Counted from the stretch's first letter, positions 34,817 to 44,788 are shown. The stretch is DNA of 47,006 nucleotides from Clostridia bacterium (GCA_017467895.1 JAFUKB010000036.1:1-47006); one strand, 5' to 3'. Notes: a model not told the origin generated them from the sequence alone. A program made the numbers and translations.

Positions 34817-34830
34817 AATATCCTAGCCTA

Positions 34831-34859
34831 TTGCAAAAAGGTTAAATGTGTGATAAAAT
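34831..34859 (+). promoter_or_regulatory. Promoter of the exported-protein pair
   Basis: TTGCAA, 17 bp and TAAAAT with TG one base before the -10, 21 bp before the ATG at 34881, which has AAAGGGAAG. Confidence 0.75.
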
Positions 34860-34880
34860 ATTGCTAAAGGGAAGTAAAAT

Positions 34881-35774
34881 ATGAAAAAATTTTTAAAAGT
34901 GCTTATTTCTTTGGTTGTTATTGCAGGGTTGGCAGTGGGTGCTTACTTTTTGTTTGTTAAAAAAGACCATGCAAAAATGACTTATGATAATGTTTATAAT
35001 TTAACATATAACATAATTGATGAAAAAGAGCATTTGAACATTGTTGATAACATTAATTCCACCGTTTCAGAAATGAAAAATTTAATAACATTATATTCAA
35101 TGGATATTGATGAGGCTTCTGTGGGCTTGCAACTTTATTTAAAATTAAATTCTTATTATAATGTTGTTAATCAACATGTGCTTGCAAATGGCAGTTTTTT
35201 AGTAGACAATAATATTTCACAGTATGCAAACTTGGCTTCAGCAAGTTATGGAAAAATGGTTGAAATTTATAAAACCGCTTATGCTTATTTGGTTGACACT
35301 TATTATAAAATTGAAGATAAGTCGGCTTATGTAAACACGGTAAAAGATTATATTCAAAATTTTTATAATATTTTTCAACCAATCTTGGCTGAACTAAATA
35401 GTTTTGGTTATAACACGGGGCTTGCATATGCATATGGGCTTGAAAATACTATGCAAAAAAATAATTTTTATAAACTTAAGTTTCAGTATTATGTAGAAAC
35501 GGTTAATCAATATTATTTAAGTGAATCTAATAAAACAGCACTATTAACTCAAATTTATGTAACAAAAGCAAGTTTGGACGGAGACTTTGCTGAAGAATAT
35601 TTTGCTAACAAAGACATTTATGACCAACTAATAACTCAAACACAAAACTTAAAAGTCGGCGAAATTGCCTTAAAAATTGCAACATTGCAAATAGACGATT
35701 ACATTAGTCAGTTGTCAACAGAGGCAGAGCGCATTGTGGCTCAAAATTATGTAAACTATGTGGCAAGAGGTTAA
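34881..35774 (+). CDS. Unknown membrane-anchored protein
   Basis: The 297-residue product has one N-terminal membrane segment (about 4-26, LKVLISLVVIAGLAVGAYFL) and no lipobox. The extracytoplasmic part is predicted to be nearly all helix, rich in Tyr, Asn and Ala. I recognise no known domain. It overlaps the upstream frame of the next gene, and the two ATGs are coupled across 5 bp. Both products are exported helical proteins of similar size, so they may act together. Confidence 0.75.
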   Translation: MKKFLKVLISLVVIAGLAVGAYFLFVKKDHAKMTYDNVYNLTYNIIDEKEHLNIVDNINSTVSEMKNLITLYSMDIDEASVGLQLYLKLNSYYNVVNQHVLANGSFLVDNNISQYANLASASYGKMVEIYKTAYAYLVDTYYKIEDKSAYVNTVKDYIQNFYNIFQPILAELNSFGYNTGLAYAYGLENTMQKNNFYKLKFQYYVETVNQYYLSESNKTALLTQIYVTKASLDGDFAEEYFANKDIYDQLITQTQNLKVGEIALKIATLQIDDYISQLSTEAERIVAQNYVNYVARG

Positions 35775-35778
35775 AATT

Positions 35779-36813
35779 ATGAAAAAAATTATTACATCGG
35801 TTTTGTTGCTTGTTTGTTGTGTGTTTTGCTTTACAGCATGTGGCAGTGTTTTGGGCGAAGAGTATTGGCTTGAAACATCAACTGCTTTAACTGAATACTT
35901 TGAAACAGAAAACTACAAAAAGGTGTCAAACATAACATTTAATAGCAATATTACAGCCTTAATGGGCGAAAGTTATGGCGTGGAATATGCTGAACTTACA
36001 AACTTGTATGCACCATTATTTAATGCGGGAATTTTTTGCGCAGAAAAGTTTGCAAATGTGCTTACTGTTACCCCTGTAAATAAAGGTGGCAACTTTCAGA
36101 ACAAAATCGAACAGGCTTATCAAAATTTGCAAAACTTTAAAACACAAGTAAACGAGTTTTTGTCTGCTAAGGCGGTTTATGAGGCTCGCATTGATTTTAC
36201 TGATGAACAAAACGCAACCTCAGCAATAGAAAAGTCTAGACTTGTAAAATTTAAGATTGAATATATTGATTTGATTGAAAGTGCATACACACTATCAAAC
36301 AGTTTATATGACGCATATACCATTGGCTATTATAATTTTAGTGACTTTAAAAACATTGAAGAAGCAGATTTTTCTGCTGATGAAATTGAGATTAACCGCA
36401 GGCTTGCGTTGAATGGCTCTAACTTAAAACTTGTTGATTCTGCTATAAGAGTTTTAAAAATATATAATGCAAAAGAGATATATAACGATTATAATAACTA
36501 TTGGCAAATATCAAAACGCTTTTTTGAAGAAGTTGTTAAATATGCATATGAAAACACGCTAGATTCGTCTTCTTCATTGCTTGCTAAGTTTGCAATATGG
36601 AAGGGTGTTTATGATGAGTTTGTGCAAGATACAAATGCTTTTGCTAATGTGGTTTCAACCTTGCAATTAGATTTGTTAAAAAAACATAATAATGACACAT
36701 ATGAATATGCAAAGGCAACTGGAAACCCTCAAGATGAAAGCAACGCAAATTTCTTCTTGAATTATTATAAAAATGTAAATCTTCTTTTTGATTACACAAA
36801 AGCACTAGTGTAA
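35779..36813 (+). CDS. Unknown lipoprotein
   Basis: The 344-residue product has a signal peptide and lipobox (LLLVCCVFCFTACGS, lipidated Cys about residue 20). The rest is helical and resembles the preceding protein in composition and length. I chose the ATG at 35779 because AAGAGG precedes it and the signal peptide starts there. It is probably cotranscribed with the previous gene and ends at a strong terminator. The function is unknown. Confidence 0.78.
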   Translation: MKKIITSVLLLVCCVFCFTACGSVLGEEYWLETSTALTEYFETENYKKVSNITFNSNITALMGESYGVEYAELTNLYAPLFNAGIFCAEKFANVLTVTPVNKGGNFQNKIEQAYQNLQNFKTQVNEFLSAKAVYEARIDFTDEQNATSAIEKSRLVKFKIEYIDLIESAYTLSNSLYDAYTIGYYNFSDFKNIEEADFSADEIEINRRLALNGSNLKLVDSAIRVLKIYNAKEIYNDYNNYWQISKRFFEEVVKYAYENTLDSSSSLLAKFAIWKGVYDEFVQDTNAFANVVSTLQLDLLKKHNNDTYEYAKATGNPQDESNANFFLNYYKNVNLLFDYTKALV

Positions 36814-36830
36814 AAATAAAAAAATCGGGC

Positions 36831-36860
36831 GTAAAACTTGTTAAAAATGCCCGATTTTTT
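36831..36860 (+). terminator. Terminator of the exported-protein pair
   Basis: AAAATCGGGC and GCCCGATTTT form a 10-bp stem with an 8-nt loop and a T run. Confidence 0.85.
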
Positions 36861-36943
36861 TTATTGCGCTTCTAATAATTTGTTTCGTTTAATTGTCTTT
36901 ACTTTTGTAAAAAAATATGATATTCTTTGCTAAAAAGGTGTAT

Positions 36944-37951
36944 ATGGAAAAGTATAGCAAACAAAATTTGGAACAACTTGGAATATATGAGTTAAGAGCA
37001 AAGGCAAGAGCGGTCGGAGTTAAATCTCCAACTACTAAACGCCATAGCGAACTTGTTGAATGTATTTTAAAAATTCAAAAAGGTGAACAGCAGGCTTTTT
37101 CAACAAAAAAGGGGCGTCCGCCTAAAATAATTAATTTTGCTAATTCGTCGTTTGATTTGGAGCAGGCTGAAGGAGTTGTGCCCAATTACACATACGCCAA
37201 AGATTCACTAAACTCAAATACTCTTTGTGATGACCAATATGTAGAGTCAGTATTAAAAACAACATATCCTTGTGTTGGCTTGGTTCGCGAGTTGAACGGC
37301 AGGCAATATGTTTTTGATTATCACAACCCTGTTCATTTTGTGTTAATTGAGGAACAGCGCATTGCGGACGCAAAACTTGTTGTTGGAGATTTTGTTAGAG
37401 GCAGGGCTTTTAGTGTTAACCCTGTAACGAGCATTTTAGACAGTGTGATTGATATTAATCTTGGCTCTGTTGAATCTTGCTCTGATGATTGTGTGGCAAC
37501 TATTAGCGTGCAAACAATAGATGATGTTGCTCGTGCTCATGAACAAGTTGTTAATCAAAAAAATGATTGTTTAAAAATAGCACTTGAACTTGAGGTTGGC
37601 GATGCAAGCATTATTGAAATGAGAGATAAGTGCATTTATTTGCATTCTAGCGAATATGATGATGTTAAACGCTCTTATAATGCAATTATGGATTGCATGA
37701 ATATTGTCAAAAATCTTTCTGCAAAGAAAAAACCTTTTTTAATTAATTTAATAGATATTGACTATATTTTTTCTTTGCTAAACGCATATATGATTTCTGA
37801 TGGCAAAAGGCAAGATGTTGATGCTGGGCAATTTTTGCGAGACATGTTTTTGTGTGTGAAAAATAGCAACTGTGGCAGTTTGGTTATTTTTGACAAAATA
37901 GGCTATAAACGCAACTCATATTTGGACGCAATTATTAATAAATGTTTGTAA
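36944..37951 (+). CDS. Rho-like protein without P loop or C-terminal third
   Basis: This 335-residue product reads as a reduced transcription terminator Rho. Residues about 1-45 (YSKQNLEQLGIYELRAKARA, then RHSELVECILKIQKG) match the Rho N-terminal helical domain. Then LIEEQRIADAKLVVGDFVRG resembles the RNA-binding fold block (V.PSQIR...L..GD.V.G). Later segments resemble the Rho ATPase: SEYDDVKRSYNAIMDCMNIV, PFLINLIDIDYIFSLLNAY and CGSLVIFDKIGYKRNSYLDA (compare GGSLT..A......S..D). The Walker A segment GxxxxGKT is missing, and the protein stops before the arginine-finger region. It cannot be a normal ATP-driven terminator. I chose the ATG at 36944 after AAAAAGGTG. Confidence 0.6.
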   Translation: MEKYSKQNLEQLGIYELRAKARAVGVKSPTTKRHSELVECILKIQKGEQQAFSTKKGRPPKIINFANSSFDLEQAEGVVPNYTYAKDSLNSNTLCDDQYVESVLKTTYPCVGLVRELNGRQYVFDYHNPVHFVLIEEQRIADAKLVVGDFVRGRAFSVNPVTSILDSVIDINLGSVESCSDDCVATISVQTIDDVARAHEQVVNQKNDCLKIALELEVGDASIIEMRDKCIYLHSSEYDDVKRSYNAIMDCMNIVKNLSAKKKPFLINLIDIDYIFSLLNAYMISDGKRQDVDAGQFLRDMFLCVKNSNCGSLVIFDKIGYKRNSYLDAIINKCL

Positions 37952-38014
37952 TAAATTAACTTTTTGATTGATAAAAAATTGAAATGTTTATATACTTTAC
38001 TTTTGGAGGGTAAT

Positions 38015-40195
38015 TTGGAAAAAAAGACTAGAAGATTTAATTTAACTTATATAATACTCTTAATTTTAGTTATATCGGTTTGTATTTATTTAGGAACACA
38101 GCGCTCTGGCGATGCGGGCGAAAAAATCACTACATTTGAAGCAGTTCAAATGATAGAAGACGAAAAAGTTTCTCATGTGTGGTATCAGGGAACTGAGTTT
38201 AGAATAAGATTAAAAGTTGATAGCAAAGTCGAAAAGGCGGAAGATTTCCCATTGTTTGCTGATTATAACTTTTCTATTGGCACAGAGGCCGAGCAAGAAC
38301 TTATTATGCAGGCAATAAATGGCGTAACTTTTGCTGATGGCACAAAAATTATTTTAACTCATGATGATGTGGTTGATTACTGGTCATATATTATTCCTGT
38401 GCTTTATGTTGGCGGTGGAATATTGCTAATAGTTGTCTTCTATAAAATGATGAACAAATCTAATAATAGTGCTATGACATTTGGCAGAAGCAAAGCAAGA
38501 CAAACAAGTAACATAAAAGTTCGTTTTTCAGACATTGCTGGCGCCGATGAAGAAAAAGAAGAACTTGCTGAAATTGTAGAATTTTTGAAGAACCCACGCA
38601 AATTTACTAATTTGGGTGCAAGAATACCAAAGGGTGTGCTTTTGGTGGGTAATCCGGGTACGGGTAAAACATTGCTTGCAAGGGCGGTTGCTGGTGAAAG
38701 TAATGTCCCATTCCTTTCAATTTCAGGTTCAGACTTTGTTGAAATGTTTGTTGGTGTTGGTGCAAGTCGTGTGAGAGACTTGTTTGATCAAGCAAAAAAG
38801 AACGCACCGTGTATTGTGTTTATTGATGAAATTGACGCTGTTGGTCGTCAGCGTGGTGCGGGTCTTGGTGGCGGAAATGACGAACGCGAACAAACTCTAA
38901 ATCAACTTCTTGTGGAAATGGACGGGTTCGAAGCAAACGAGGGCATTATTGTTCTTGCCGCAACAAACCGTAGCGATGTTTTGGATCCTGCGCTTATGCG
39001 TCCGGGTAGATTTGATAGGCAAATTTATGTTCATGCACCAGATGTTAGGGGCAGAGAAGGCATAATAAAAATTCATGCTCGCAATAAACCTATTGATAGC
39101 GAAGTAGATTTTAAAACTCTTGCTCGAATTACAAGCGGATTTACAGGTGCTGATATTGAAAATATGCTTAACGAAGCAGCCATTTTGGCAGCGAGAGCAG
39201 GCAGAGCAAAAATAGTAATGGAAGACATAACCGAGGGTATAAATAAAGTTATTATGGGACCTCAAAAAAAGAGTCTTTTGGTTACTGAAAAAGATAAAAA
39301 AATTACAGCATATCACGAAAGTGGTCATGCTATATTGGCAAAAAAATTAGAGCATTGCGAAGATGTTCAAGAGGTGTCAATTATTCCTCGTGGTATGGCG
39401 GCTGGTTATACAATGAGCAGACCAGACAGTGACGATAACCATTTAACATATGGCAAACTTAATGACGAAATTGCAATGATTATGGGTGGAAGAATTGCCG
39501 AAGAAGTGTTTATGGACGACATTTCAACTGGTGCTTCAAACGACATTCAAAAAGCAACTGAAATTGCAAAGCGTATGGTTACTGAATGGGGTATGAGCGA
39601 TAAGTTTGGCTTTATGAATCTTGGACAAAAAGAAGAGATTTTTGTCGGAAGAGATTATCAAACAAAAAATAGTTATAGTGAAAAAACCGCGTCAGAAATA
39701 GATGCTGAAATTCATAAAATTTTGCAAAATAACTATGCTCGTGCTAAAAAAATTATTGAAAGCAATAAAGATGTTTTAATTGAAATGGCAGAAATTTTGC
39801 TTGTTAAAGAAACAATCTATAAAGAAGAGGTTGATTTAATTATATCAGGCAAAACAAAAGATGAAGTAGTGCAATATATGGAGCAAAAACTTGCCCAGCA
39901 ACGCGAAAAAGATAAAAAAAGAAAGCAAGAGCAAGAAATAGCAATAAGGCTTGCTGATATTGAGCAAAAGGTTAGAACTGCCGAATTCTACTATAAAAAC
40001 GGAAAAATTTCTGAACAAGACTTGCAAAAACTTTTGCAGGCAAAAAATGCAATGCTCGCAGAAATAAAGGCCTTGGAACAAGACATGCAAGTTGAGCAAA
40101 ATGAACAAGAAAATGTAGATAACAACTTAAAAGAACAAACAGCACAAGAGTCTAAAGAGACAGAGCAAAAGGAGAATAACAATGAAGAAAATTAG
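38015..40195 (+). CDS. ftsH: ATP-dependent zinc metalloprotease FtsH
   Basis: FtsH is a membrane AAA+ protease that degrades misassembled membrane proteins and regulators. It has two membrane helices (about 9-27 and 125-145) flanking an extracytoplasmic loop. The AAA+ domain has [20 protein letters not shown] (Walker A about 210-217) and [33 protein letters not shown] is the second-region block. The zinc site is HESGH at about 434-438. The C-terminus is an unusually long Gln/Glu-rich tail (about 640-726). I chose TTG at 38015 because GGAGGG precedes it and the membrane helix follows; a longer start at 37964 lacks that. It overlaps the next gene by 14 bp. Confidence 0.95.
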   Translation: MEKKTRRFNLTYIILLILVISVCIYLGTQRSGDAGEKITTFEAVQMIEDEKVSHVWYQGTEFRIRLKVDSKVEKAEDFPLFADYNFSIGTEAEQELIMQAINGVTFADGTKIILTHDDVVDYWSYIIPVLYVGGGILLIVVFYKMMNKSNNSAMTFGRSKARQTSNIKVRFSDIAGADEEKEELAEIVEFLKNPRKFTNLGARIPKGVLLVGNPGTGKTLLARAVAGESNVPFLSISGSDFVEMFVGVGASRVRDLFDQAKKNAPCIVFIDEIDAVGRQRGAGLGGGNDEREQTLNQLLVEMDGFEANEGIIVLAATNRSDVLDPALMRPGRFDRQIYVHAPDVRGREGIIKIHARNKPIDSEVDFKTLARITSGFTGADIENMLNEAAILAARAGRAKIVMEDITEGINKVIMGPQKKSLLVTEKDKKITAYHESGHAILAKKLEHCEDVQEVSIIPRGMAAGYTMSRPDSDDNHLTYGKLNDEIAMIMGGRIAEEVFMDDISTGASNDIQKATEIAKRMVTEWGMSDKFGFMNLGQKEEIFVGRDYQTKNSYSEKTASEIDAEIHKILQNNYARAKKIIESNKDVLIEMAEILLVKETIYKEEVDLIISGKTKDEVVQYMEQKLAQQREKDKKRKQEQEIAIRLADIEQKVRTAEFYYKNGKISEQDLQKLLQAKNAMLAEIKALEQDMQVEQNEQENVDNNLKEQTAQESKETEQKENNNEEN

Positions 40196-40769
40196 TCAGT
40201 TTATTGCATATGCAATATTGGGTGTTGTGGTTATAGGCTTGGTTCTTACGGCAGTGCTTAAAAAAAGTTTTGCGCCAAATATAGCAATTCCAACATGTGC
40301 TTCGGGCGGGGTTGGAATAGAAGTTCCTAATATGGCAAAATATGACACGCTTGGCACTGAAGATGAAGATATGTATAACGAATTTGTTAGTATATATAAC
40401 AGGAGTTTTGAATTAACAATTTTATATTCATTGTTCTCTGGCAAAATTAGTCGTGAGCAATCAATAGAAAATGTTGGCAAAACAGCACCAAATTATACTG
40501 CAGGTTATGTTGTAAAGTTCTCTTACCCAGAAGCACAAACTCTTAAAGTTAACGGCGAAGTTTGGCATGAAAGCATCAATTCGGATAGCGAAACATTGTA
40601 TAAAAACGTTGTGTTTGCAGTGTTTGAGGGTAAGGGTTTAACTTCTACTTATATTTATTTTTATGATGATGTAAATAATAATTATTATAAATTAACAACT
40701 CTTGCTAATTTTGATAATTTGTATAACTTTATTTCTGAAATGCCAATGTTTGCAGAGGAAGAAGAATAA
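40182..40769 (+). CDS. Unknown membrane-anchored protein after ftsH
   Basis: The 195-residue product has one N-terminal membrane segment (about 8-27, [17 protein letters not shown]) and an extracytoplasmic domain without a recognised family. AAAGGAG lies in the end of ftsH, and the ATG overlaps it, so translation is coupled. The tight link suggests that it may be an FtsH accessory protein or substrate, but there is no motif to prove it. Confidence 0.75.
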   Translation: MKKISQFIAYAILGVVVIGLVLTAVLKKSFAPNIAIPTCASGGVGIEVPNMAKYDTLGTEDEDMYNEFVSIYNRSFELTILYSLFSGKISREQSIENVGKTAPNYTAGYVVKFSYPEAQTLKVNGEVWHESINSDSETLYKNVVFAVFEGKGLTSTYIYFYDDVNNNYYKLTTLANFDNLYNFISEMPMFAEEEE

Positions 40770-40810
40770 TATTTGCCGCACATTGATAATTCTTAAATTA
40801 TTAAATAAAA

Positions 40811-40846
40811 AAGCATTCTCTTTTAACAATAGAGAATGTTTTTTTT
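40811..40846 (+). terminator. Terminator after the ftsH operon
   Basis: CATTCTC and GAGAATG pair around about 11 nt, followed by eight T. Confidence 0.75.
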
Positions 40847-40886
40847 GTAATGTTGTGTTTATTGTATACTCATTTTATATAAAAAC

Positions 40887-40915
40887 TTGAAAAAAGTGTG
40901 GCTATGTTGTAAAAT
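40887..40915 (+). promoter_or_regulatory. Promoter of queH
   Basis: TTGAAA, 17 bp and TAAAAT; the -10 ends 10 nt before the ATG at 40926, so the leader would be only a few nucleotides. Confidence 0.7.
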
Positions 40916-40925
40916 AAATGTGTTT

Positions 40926-41516
40926 ATGAATAAAATCAATTACGAACTAAAATATTTAGATATAATAAATAAACTGGAAAACAAACCAAAACTTTTGTTG
41001 CATTCGTGTTGTGCACCTTGTTCAAGCGCGGTTCTTACAAGAGTGTGCGAACATTTTGATGTGACCGTTGTTTATTATAATCCAAACATATTCCCGCAAG
41101 AAGAATATTTGTTAAGAAAAAATGAGCAAATTAAATTATTAAAAAAATTAAATGTGAATTTTTTGGATTGTGAATATAACTATTTTGATTTTAAAAATTT
41201 TGTTGCTGGACTAGAAGATGAACCTGAAGGCGGAAAGCGTTGTAATAAATGTTTTTTGTTAAGGCTTGATTATGTTGCTAAAAAAGCAAAAGAGTTGGGC
41301 TTTAATTATTTTGGAACAACACTGACAATTAGTCCGCATAAAAATGAACAAATAATTAATCAAATTGGCGAAAATTTGCAAGATAAATATAAAATTAATT
41401 ATTTATTTGCCGATTTTAAAAAGAAAAATGGATTTTTAAATTCAATTAAATTAAGTAAACAATATAATTTATATAGGCAAGATTATTGTGGTTGTGAATT
41501 TAGCAAAATAAATTAA
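40926..41516 (+). CDS. queH: Epoxyqueuosine reductase QueH
   Basis: QueH makes queuosine from epoxyqueuosine in tRNA, replacing the cobalamin-dependent QueG. The 196-residue protein (DUF208 family) has LLLHSCCAPCSSAVLTR with the family cysteine pair, YYNPNIFPQEEYLLR, GKRCNKCFLLRLDYVA, TLTISPHKNEQIINQIG and the ending YRQDYCGCEFS. The cysteines bind an iron-sulfur cluster and a second iron. I chose the inner ATG at 40926, where homology starts. A ribosome binding site is not evident. lepB follows 10 bp downstream. Confidence 0.93.
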   Translation: MNKINYELKYLDIINKLENKPKLLLHSCCAPCSSAVLTRVCEHFDVTVVYYNPNIFPQEEYLLRKNEQIKLLKKLNVNFLDCEYNYFDFKNFVAGLEDEPEGGKRCNKCFLLRLDYVAKKAKELGFNYFGTTLTISPHKNEQIINQIGENLQDKYKINYLFADFKKKNGFLNSIKLSKQYNLYRQDYCGCEFSKIN

Positions 41517-41526
41517 AAGGAATAAT

Positions 41527-42174
41527 ATGCAAAAAAAATCAAACAAGGCATTAAAAATTATTGGGCGCATTTTGGGTGCGATTTTTGTTGCTGTTTGTTT
41601 TGTTGTTATTTTCTTTAATTTAACTCACGAATATCATGTTATAAGTGGCGAATCAATGACTCCAACTTTAAATGCCAACTCAACCGATGGAGTGTTTGTT
41701 AGCAAAATTAAAGGCTATGGCAGGGGTGACATTATTGTCGTTAATAAGGGTGAAAAAGATGAACATGGCAACGACATTTTGGTTATTAAACGACTAATTG
41801 CAATGGCTGGTGATAAAATTTGCATTAAAGAAATAAATGGAGAATATAGAATTATTATTGTTTACGCTGGGCAAGATGAACAAACTGTTTTAGATGAGCC
41901 ATATTTGTCTGGTTATGAACAAAATGCTAGTCTTATGGCAAATTTTAATTATATGATAACTAAAAATGGCTATGAATTAGACTCTGACGGTTTTTTTGAA
42001 ATTCCACAAGAAGAAATATTTTATTTGGGCGATAACAGGCTTGTTAGTAAGGATTGCTCAACCTATGGCACAAAAAAACAGAGTTTGGTTATTGGTGTGG
42101 TAGATTATATTGTTTATGGCAACACAAATCCTTATGGGCAAGTGCTAAAACAAGTGTTTGGTGGTGGCGCATGA
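41527..42174 (+). CDS. lepB: Signal peptidase I
   Basis: This protease removes signal peptides from exported proteins. The 215-residue protein has one N-terminal membrane helix (about 10-31) and the S26 motifs: VISGESMTPTL with nucleophile S43, DILVIKRLIAMAGD with general base K88, and YLGDNRLVSKDCSTYG. AAAAGGAA precedes the ATG. Its stop overlaps the recF start as ATGA. Whether it also handles the SipW-like signal peptides of the DGR targets is unknown; the lysine identifies it as the ordinary bacterial type. Confidence 0.95.
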   Translation: MQKKSNKALKIIGRILGAIFVAVCFVVIFFNLTHEYHVISGESMTPTLNANSTDGVFVSKIKGYGRGDIIVVNKGEKDEHGNDILVIKRLIAMAGDKICIKEINGEYRIIIVYAGQDEQTVLDEPYLSGYEQNASLMANFNYMITKNGYELDSDGFFEIPQEEIFYLGDNRLVSKDCSTYGTKKQSLVIGVVDYIVYGNTNPYGQVLKQVFGGGA

Positions 42175-43241
42175 GGGTAAAAAAAATAGAACTATATAAC
42201 TACCGAAACTATATGCTTAACCAAATAGAGTTTGGCGATGGTTTGAATGTTATTGAAGGGCAAAATGCTCAAGGCAAAACAAATTTAATTGAAGCGGTGT
42301 ATTTTTGTGCGGTTGGCAAAAGTTTTAGGGCAACACGAGAAAAAGAAGTGTTAAATTGGGACAAAGATATTGCAAAAATTCGCCTCACGCTTGAAAAAGA
42401 AATTGGCACAAAAATTATTGAAATAATTTTTTCAAAAAGTCAAAAAAAGACGGTTAAAATTGATGGTATTCCAATTAAGAAAATTGGCGAACTTATGGGC
42501 GAACTTAACGCGGTGTTTTTTGCTCCCGACGAGTTGAAACTTATTAAAGAAAGTCCAGAAGATAGACGCAGGTTTATGGATGTTTCGCTTTCGCAAACAT
42601 ATAAAGATTATTTTTATACTTTATCTAAATATAACAAAATTTTGCAAAGCAGAAACAAGTGCTTAAAAAGTTATACTGACGAGCAAACTTTAAAACAAAT
42701 GCTTTGCATATATGATGCACAAATGGCAGATTTGTGTGTTAAAGTTAAAAAATATAGACAAAATTTTATTGAAAAATTGGCTCCTTATGCAAAAATGGTG
42801 CATGAATATTTAACAGATAAAAAAGAAACCATTTCGTTAGAATATGTTGGCATTGCCGAGAACACTAACGAAGAAGTTAAAAAGGCGCTTTTAACCAACT
42901 TTGAAAAAGACTTAAAACTTGGTTACACAACTTATGGCATTCATCGCGATGACATAAAGGTTTGCGTAAATGACATAGATGTTAGGGCTTATGGCAGTCA
43001 GGGGCAACAACGCACATGCGCACTTTCTATGAAACTTGCCGAACTTGAAATAATAAGGCAAAACACAGAGGCGGTGCCGGTGCTGTTGCTGGACGATGTT
43101 TTAAGTGAGTTGGATGATGGTCGAAAATTAAAACTCATTAAGTTTTGCACCAAAGCACAAACGCTTTTAACTTGCACAGAGTTTAAGTTTAATGTGCCTT
43201 GCACAAAAATTATTATTGAAAAGGGCAATATTGTTGATTAA
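42171..43241 (+). CDS. recF: DNA replication and repair protein RecF
   Basis: RecF binds gapped DNA and helps load RecA. The 356-residue protein has VIEGQNAQGKTNLIEAVYF (Walker A), the signature YGSQGQQRTCALSMKLAELE, and VPVLLLDDVLSELDDGRK (Walker B and D loop). I chose the ATG at 42171 since it starts the family sequence MRVKKIELYNYRNY and overlaps the lepB stop. The frame is open further upstream only by chance. recF commonly sits with dnaA, dnaN and gyrB; here it is placed between lepB and mnmE. Confidence 0.95.
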   Translation: MRVKKIELYNYRNYMLNQIEFGDGLNVIEGQNAQGKTNLIEAVYFCAVGKSFRATREKEVLNWDKDIAKIRLTLEKEIGTKIIEIIFSKSQKKTVKIDGIPIKKIGELMGELNAVFFAPDELKLIKESPEDRRRFMDVSLSQTYKDYFYTLSKYNKILQSRNKCLKSYTDEQTLKQMLCIYDAQMADLCVKVKKYRQNFIEKLAPYAKMVHEYLTDKKETISLEYVGIAENTNEEVKKALLTNFEKDLKLGYTTYGIHRDDIKVCVNDIDVRAYGSQGQQRTCALSMKLAELEIIRQNTEAVPVLLLDDVLSELDDGRKLKLIKFCTKAQTLLTCTEFKFNVPCTKIIIEKGNIVD

Positions 43242-43249
43242 ACTTGTGG

Positions 43250-43323
43250 GTTTGGAAGCAGTGCTAATCGCACTTGGCACTTGGCAAAAGCCAAGCGCCC
43301 TCGCTTTGCTCGTGCTTCCAAAC
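43250..43323. ncRNA. Branched hairpin element between recF and mnmE
   Basis: GTTTGGAAGCA (43250-43260) pairs perfectly with TGCTTCCAAAC (43313-43323). Inside lie GTGC/GCAC (43261-43264 with 43270-43273) and CTTGGC/GCCAAG (43280-43285 with 43290-43295, loop AAAA). The result is a cloverleaf-like structure unlike a simple terminator, and no T run follows. It is GC-rich for this genome and could be a palindromic repeat or an RNA element. Confidence 0.6.
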
Positions 43324-43373
43324 AAGGCAAAGCCAAGTTGACATTTTAAAAAATTATTAACGAGTGGAAATAT

Positions 43374-44702
43374 ATGGATACAATAGCACAAATTAGCACT
43401 CCGCTGGGAAGTGGAGGAATTTCGGTTATAAGAATGAGTGGCAAAAAGAGTTTGCAGTTTGCAACCTCAATTTTTTCGTTTAAAAACCCACCAAAACAGG
43501 TTGAGCCAAGACATATGTATTTTGGCTCGATAAACTATAAGGATTTTACTGAGCAGTGCCTTATGGTATATTTTAAAGCACCGTTTTCTTATACTGGTGA
43601 AGATGTAGTCGAGTTTCAGTGCCATGGCGGAGAGTATTTAACTTCGCAAATTTTAAATGCTTGCTTAAATGCTGGTGCAAGACTTGCCGAAAATGGCGAG
43701 TTTACAAAACAGGCGTTTGTTAATGGCAAACTTTCTCTTGACGAAGCCGAAAGCGTAATTGATATGATTAATGCATCAAGCGACGCAGAACTTAAAGCAA
43801 ATAGCAAAGTTCTTAAGGGCGAATTGTATAAAAAAATTAGCAACATTCAAAAAGAAATAATGGACGCGGTTGTTAATTTGGAAGTTTCAATAGATTACCC
43901 AGAGCATGATGACGAGGCGCTTGGCGTAGAGAATTTAGAGCGGGTGCTAGAGCAAAGCAAACAACAACTTTTGCAACTTGCACAAACCGCTTCGCAAGGG
44001 CAAATTATTAGGGCGGGTATAAATGTTGCAATTATCGGTAAACCCAATGTTGGAAAAAGTAGCCTTTTAAATGCACTTCTTGGTCAAGAACGCGCAATAG
44101 TTACATCAGTTAAGGGCACAACGCGTGATATTTTAAAAGAGACAATAACCTATAAGGGCATAAAAATTAACTTTGTTGATACCGCGGGAATTCACGAAAG
44201 CGATGATCAGGTTGAGCAAATTGGCATATCAAGAGCAAAAGAATGTGTACAGCAGGCGGATATTGTTTTGGCGGTTTTTGATTCTAGCCAAAAATTGGAT
44301 GAAGAAGATAAGCAAATTATTGAATTGTGCAAAACATGTAAAACAATTAATATTATAAATAAAACCGATTTGGCAGCAAATGTTACAGGGCTTACAGGAA
44401 TTGAAATAAGTGCTAAAAATTCACAAAATATTGAACAAATTAAAGAATGTATATTAAATATGGCAGTAAAAAATAAAATTGATTTTTCTGGTTTGATAAT
44501 TACAAACATGCGCCACGAGGAAGCAATTAACCAAGCAATAGAGCAAATTAATAATTTGCTTGTGGAATGCAAAACACAAACGCTTGATATTTTAGACATG
44601 CTTGCAAAAAACATTTGGAAAACATTGGGCAAAATTACTGGCGAAACCGAAAACGAAGATGTTATTTCGGGAATATTCGCAAAATTTTGTCTGGGTAAAT
44701 AA
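43374..44702 (+). CDS. mnmE: tRNA modification GTPase MnmE
   Basis: MnmE with MnmG adds the carboxymethylaminomethyl group to the wobble U of certain tRNAs. The 442-residue protein starts MDTIAQISTPLGSGGISVIR and has the folate-binding N-domain (FSYTGEDVVEFQCHGG). The GTPase domain has IIGKPNVGKSSLLNAL, the G2 loop VKGTTRDILKE, DTAGIHES and NKTD. The C-terminal FCLGK holds the family cysteine (C-[IL]-GK). Length is standard. No strong ribosome binding site is seen (GAGTGGAAATAT). A terminator follows. Confidence 0.96.
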   Translation: MDTIAQISTPLGSGGISVIRMSGKKSLQFATSIFSFKNPPKQVEPRHMYFGSINYKDFTEQCLMVYFKAPFSYTGEDVVEFQCHGGEYLTSQILNACLNAGARLAENGEFTKQAFVNGKLSLDEAESVIDMINASSDAELKANSKVLKGELYKKISNIQKEIMDAVVNLEVSIDYPEHDDEALGVENLERVLEQSKQQLLQLAQTASQGQIIRAGINVAIIGKPNVGKSSLLNALLGQERAIVTSVKGTTRDILKETITYKGIKINFVDTAGIHESDDQVEQIGISRAKECVQQADIVLAVFDSSQKLDEEDKQIIELCKTCKTINIINKTDLAANVTGLTGIEISAKNSQNIEQIKECILNMAVKNKIDFSGLIITNMRHEEAINQAIEQINNLLVECKTQTLDILDMLAKNIWKTLGKITGETENEDVISGIFAKFCLGK

Positions 44703-44740
44703 AAAATATATTATATAAAAAAATATTTATTATTAAATAA

Positions 44741-44778
44741 AAAACTCTCAAAAATAAAGGCACTTGAGAGTTTTTTTG
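44741..44778 (+). terminator. Terminator of mnmE
   Basis: AAAACTCTCAA and TTGAGAGTTTT form an 11-bp stem with a T run. Confidence 0.85.
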
Positions 44779-44788
44779 TTTAAAAATT

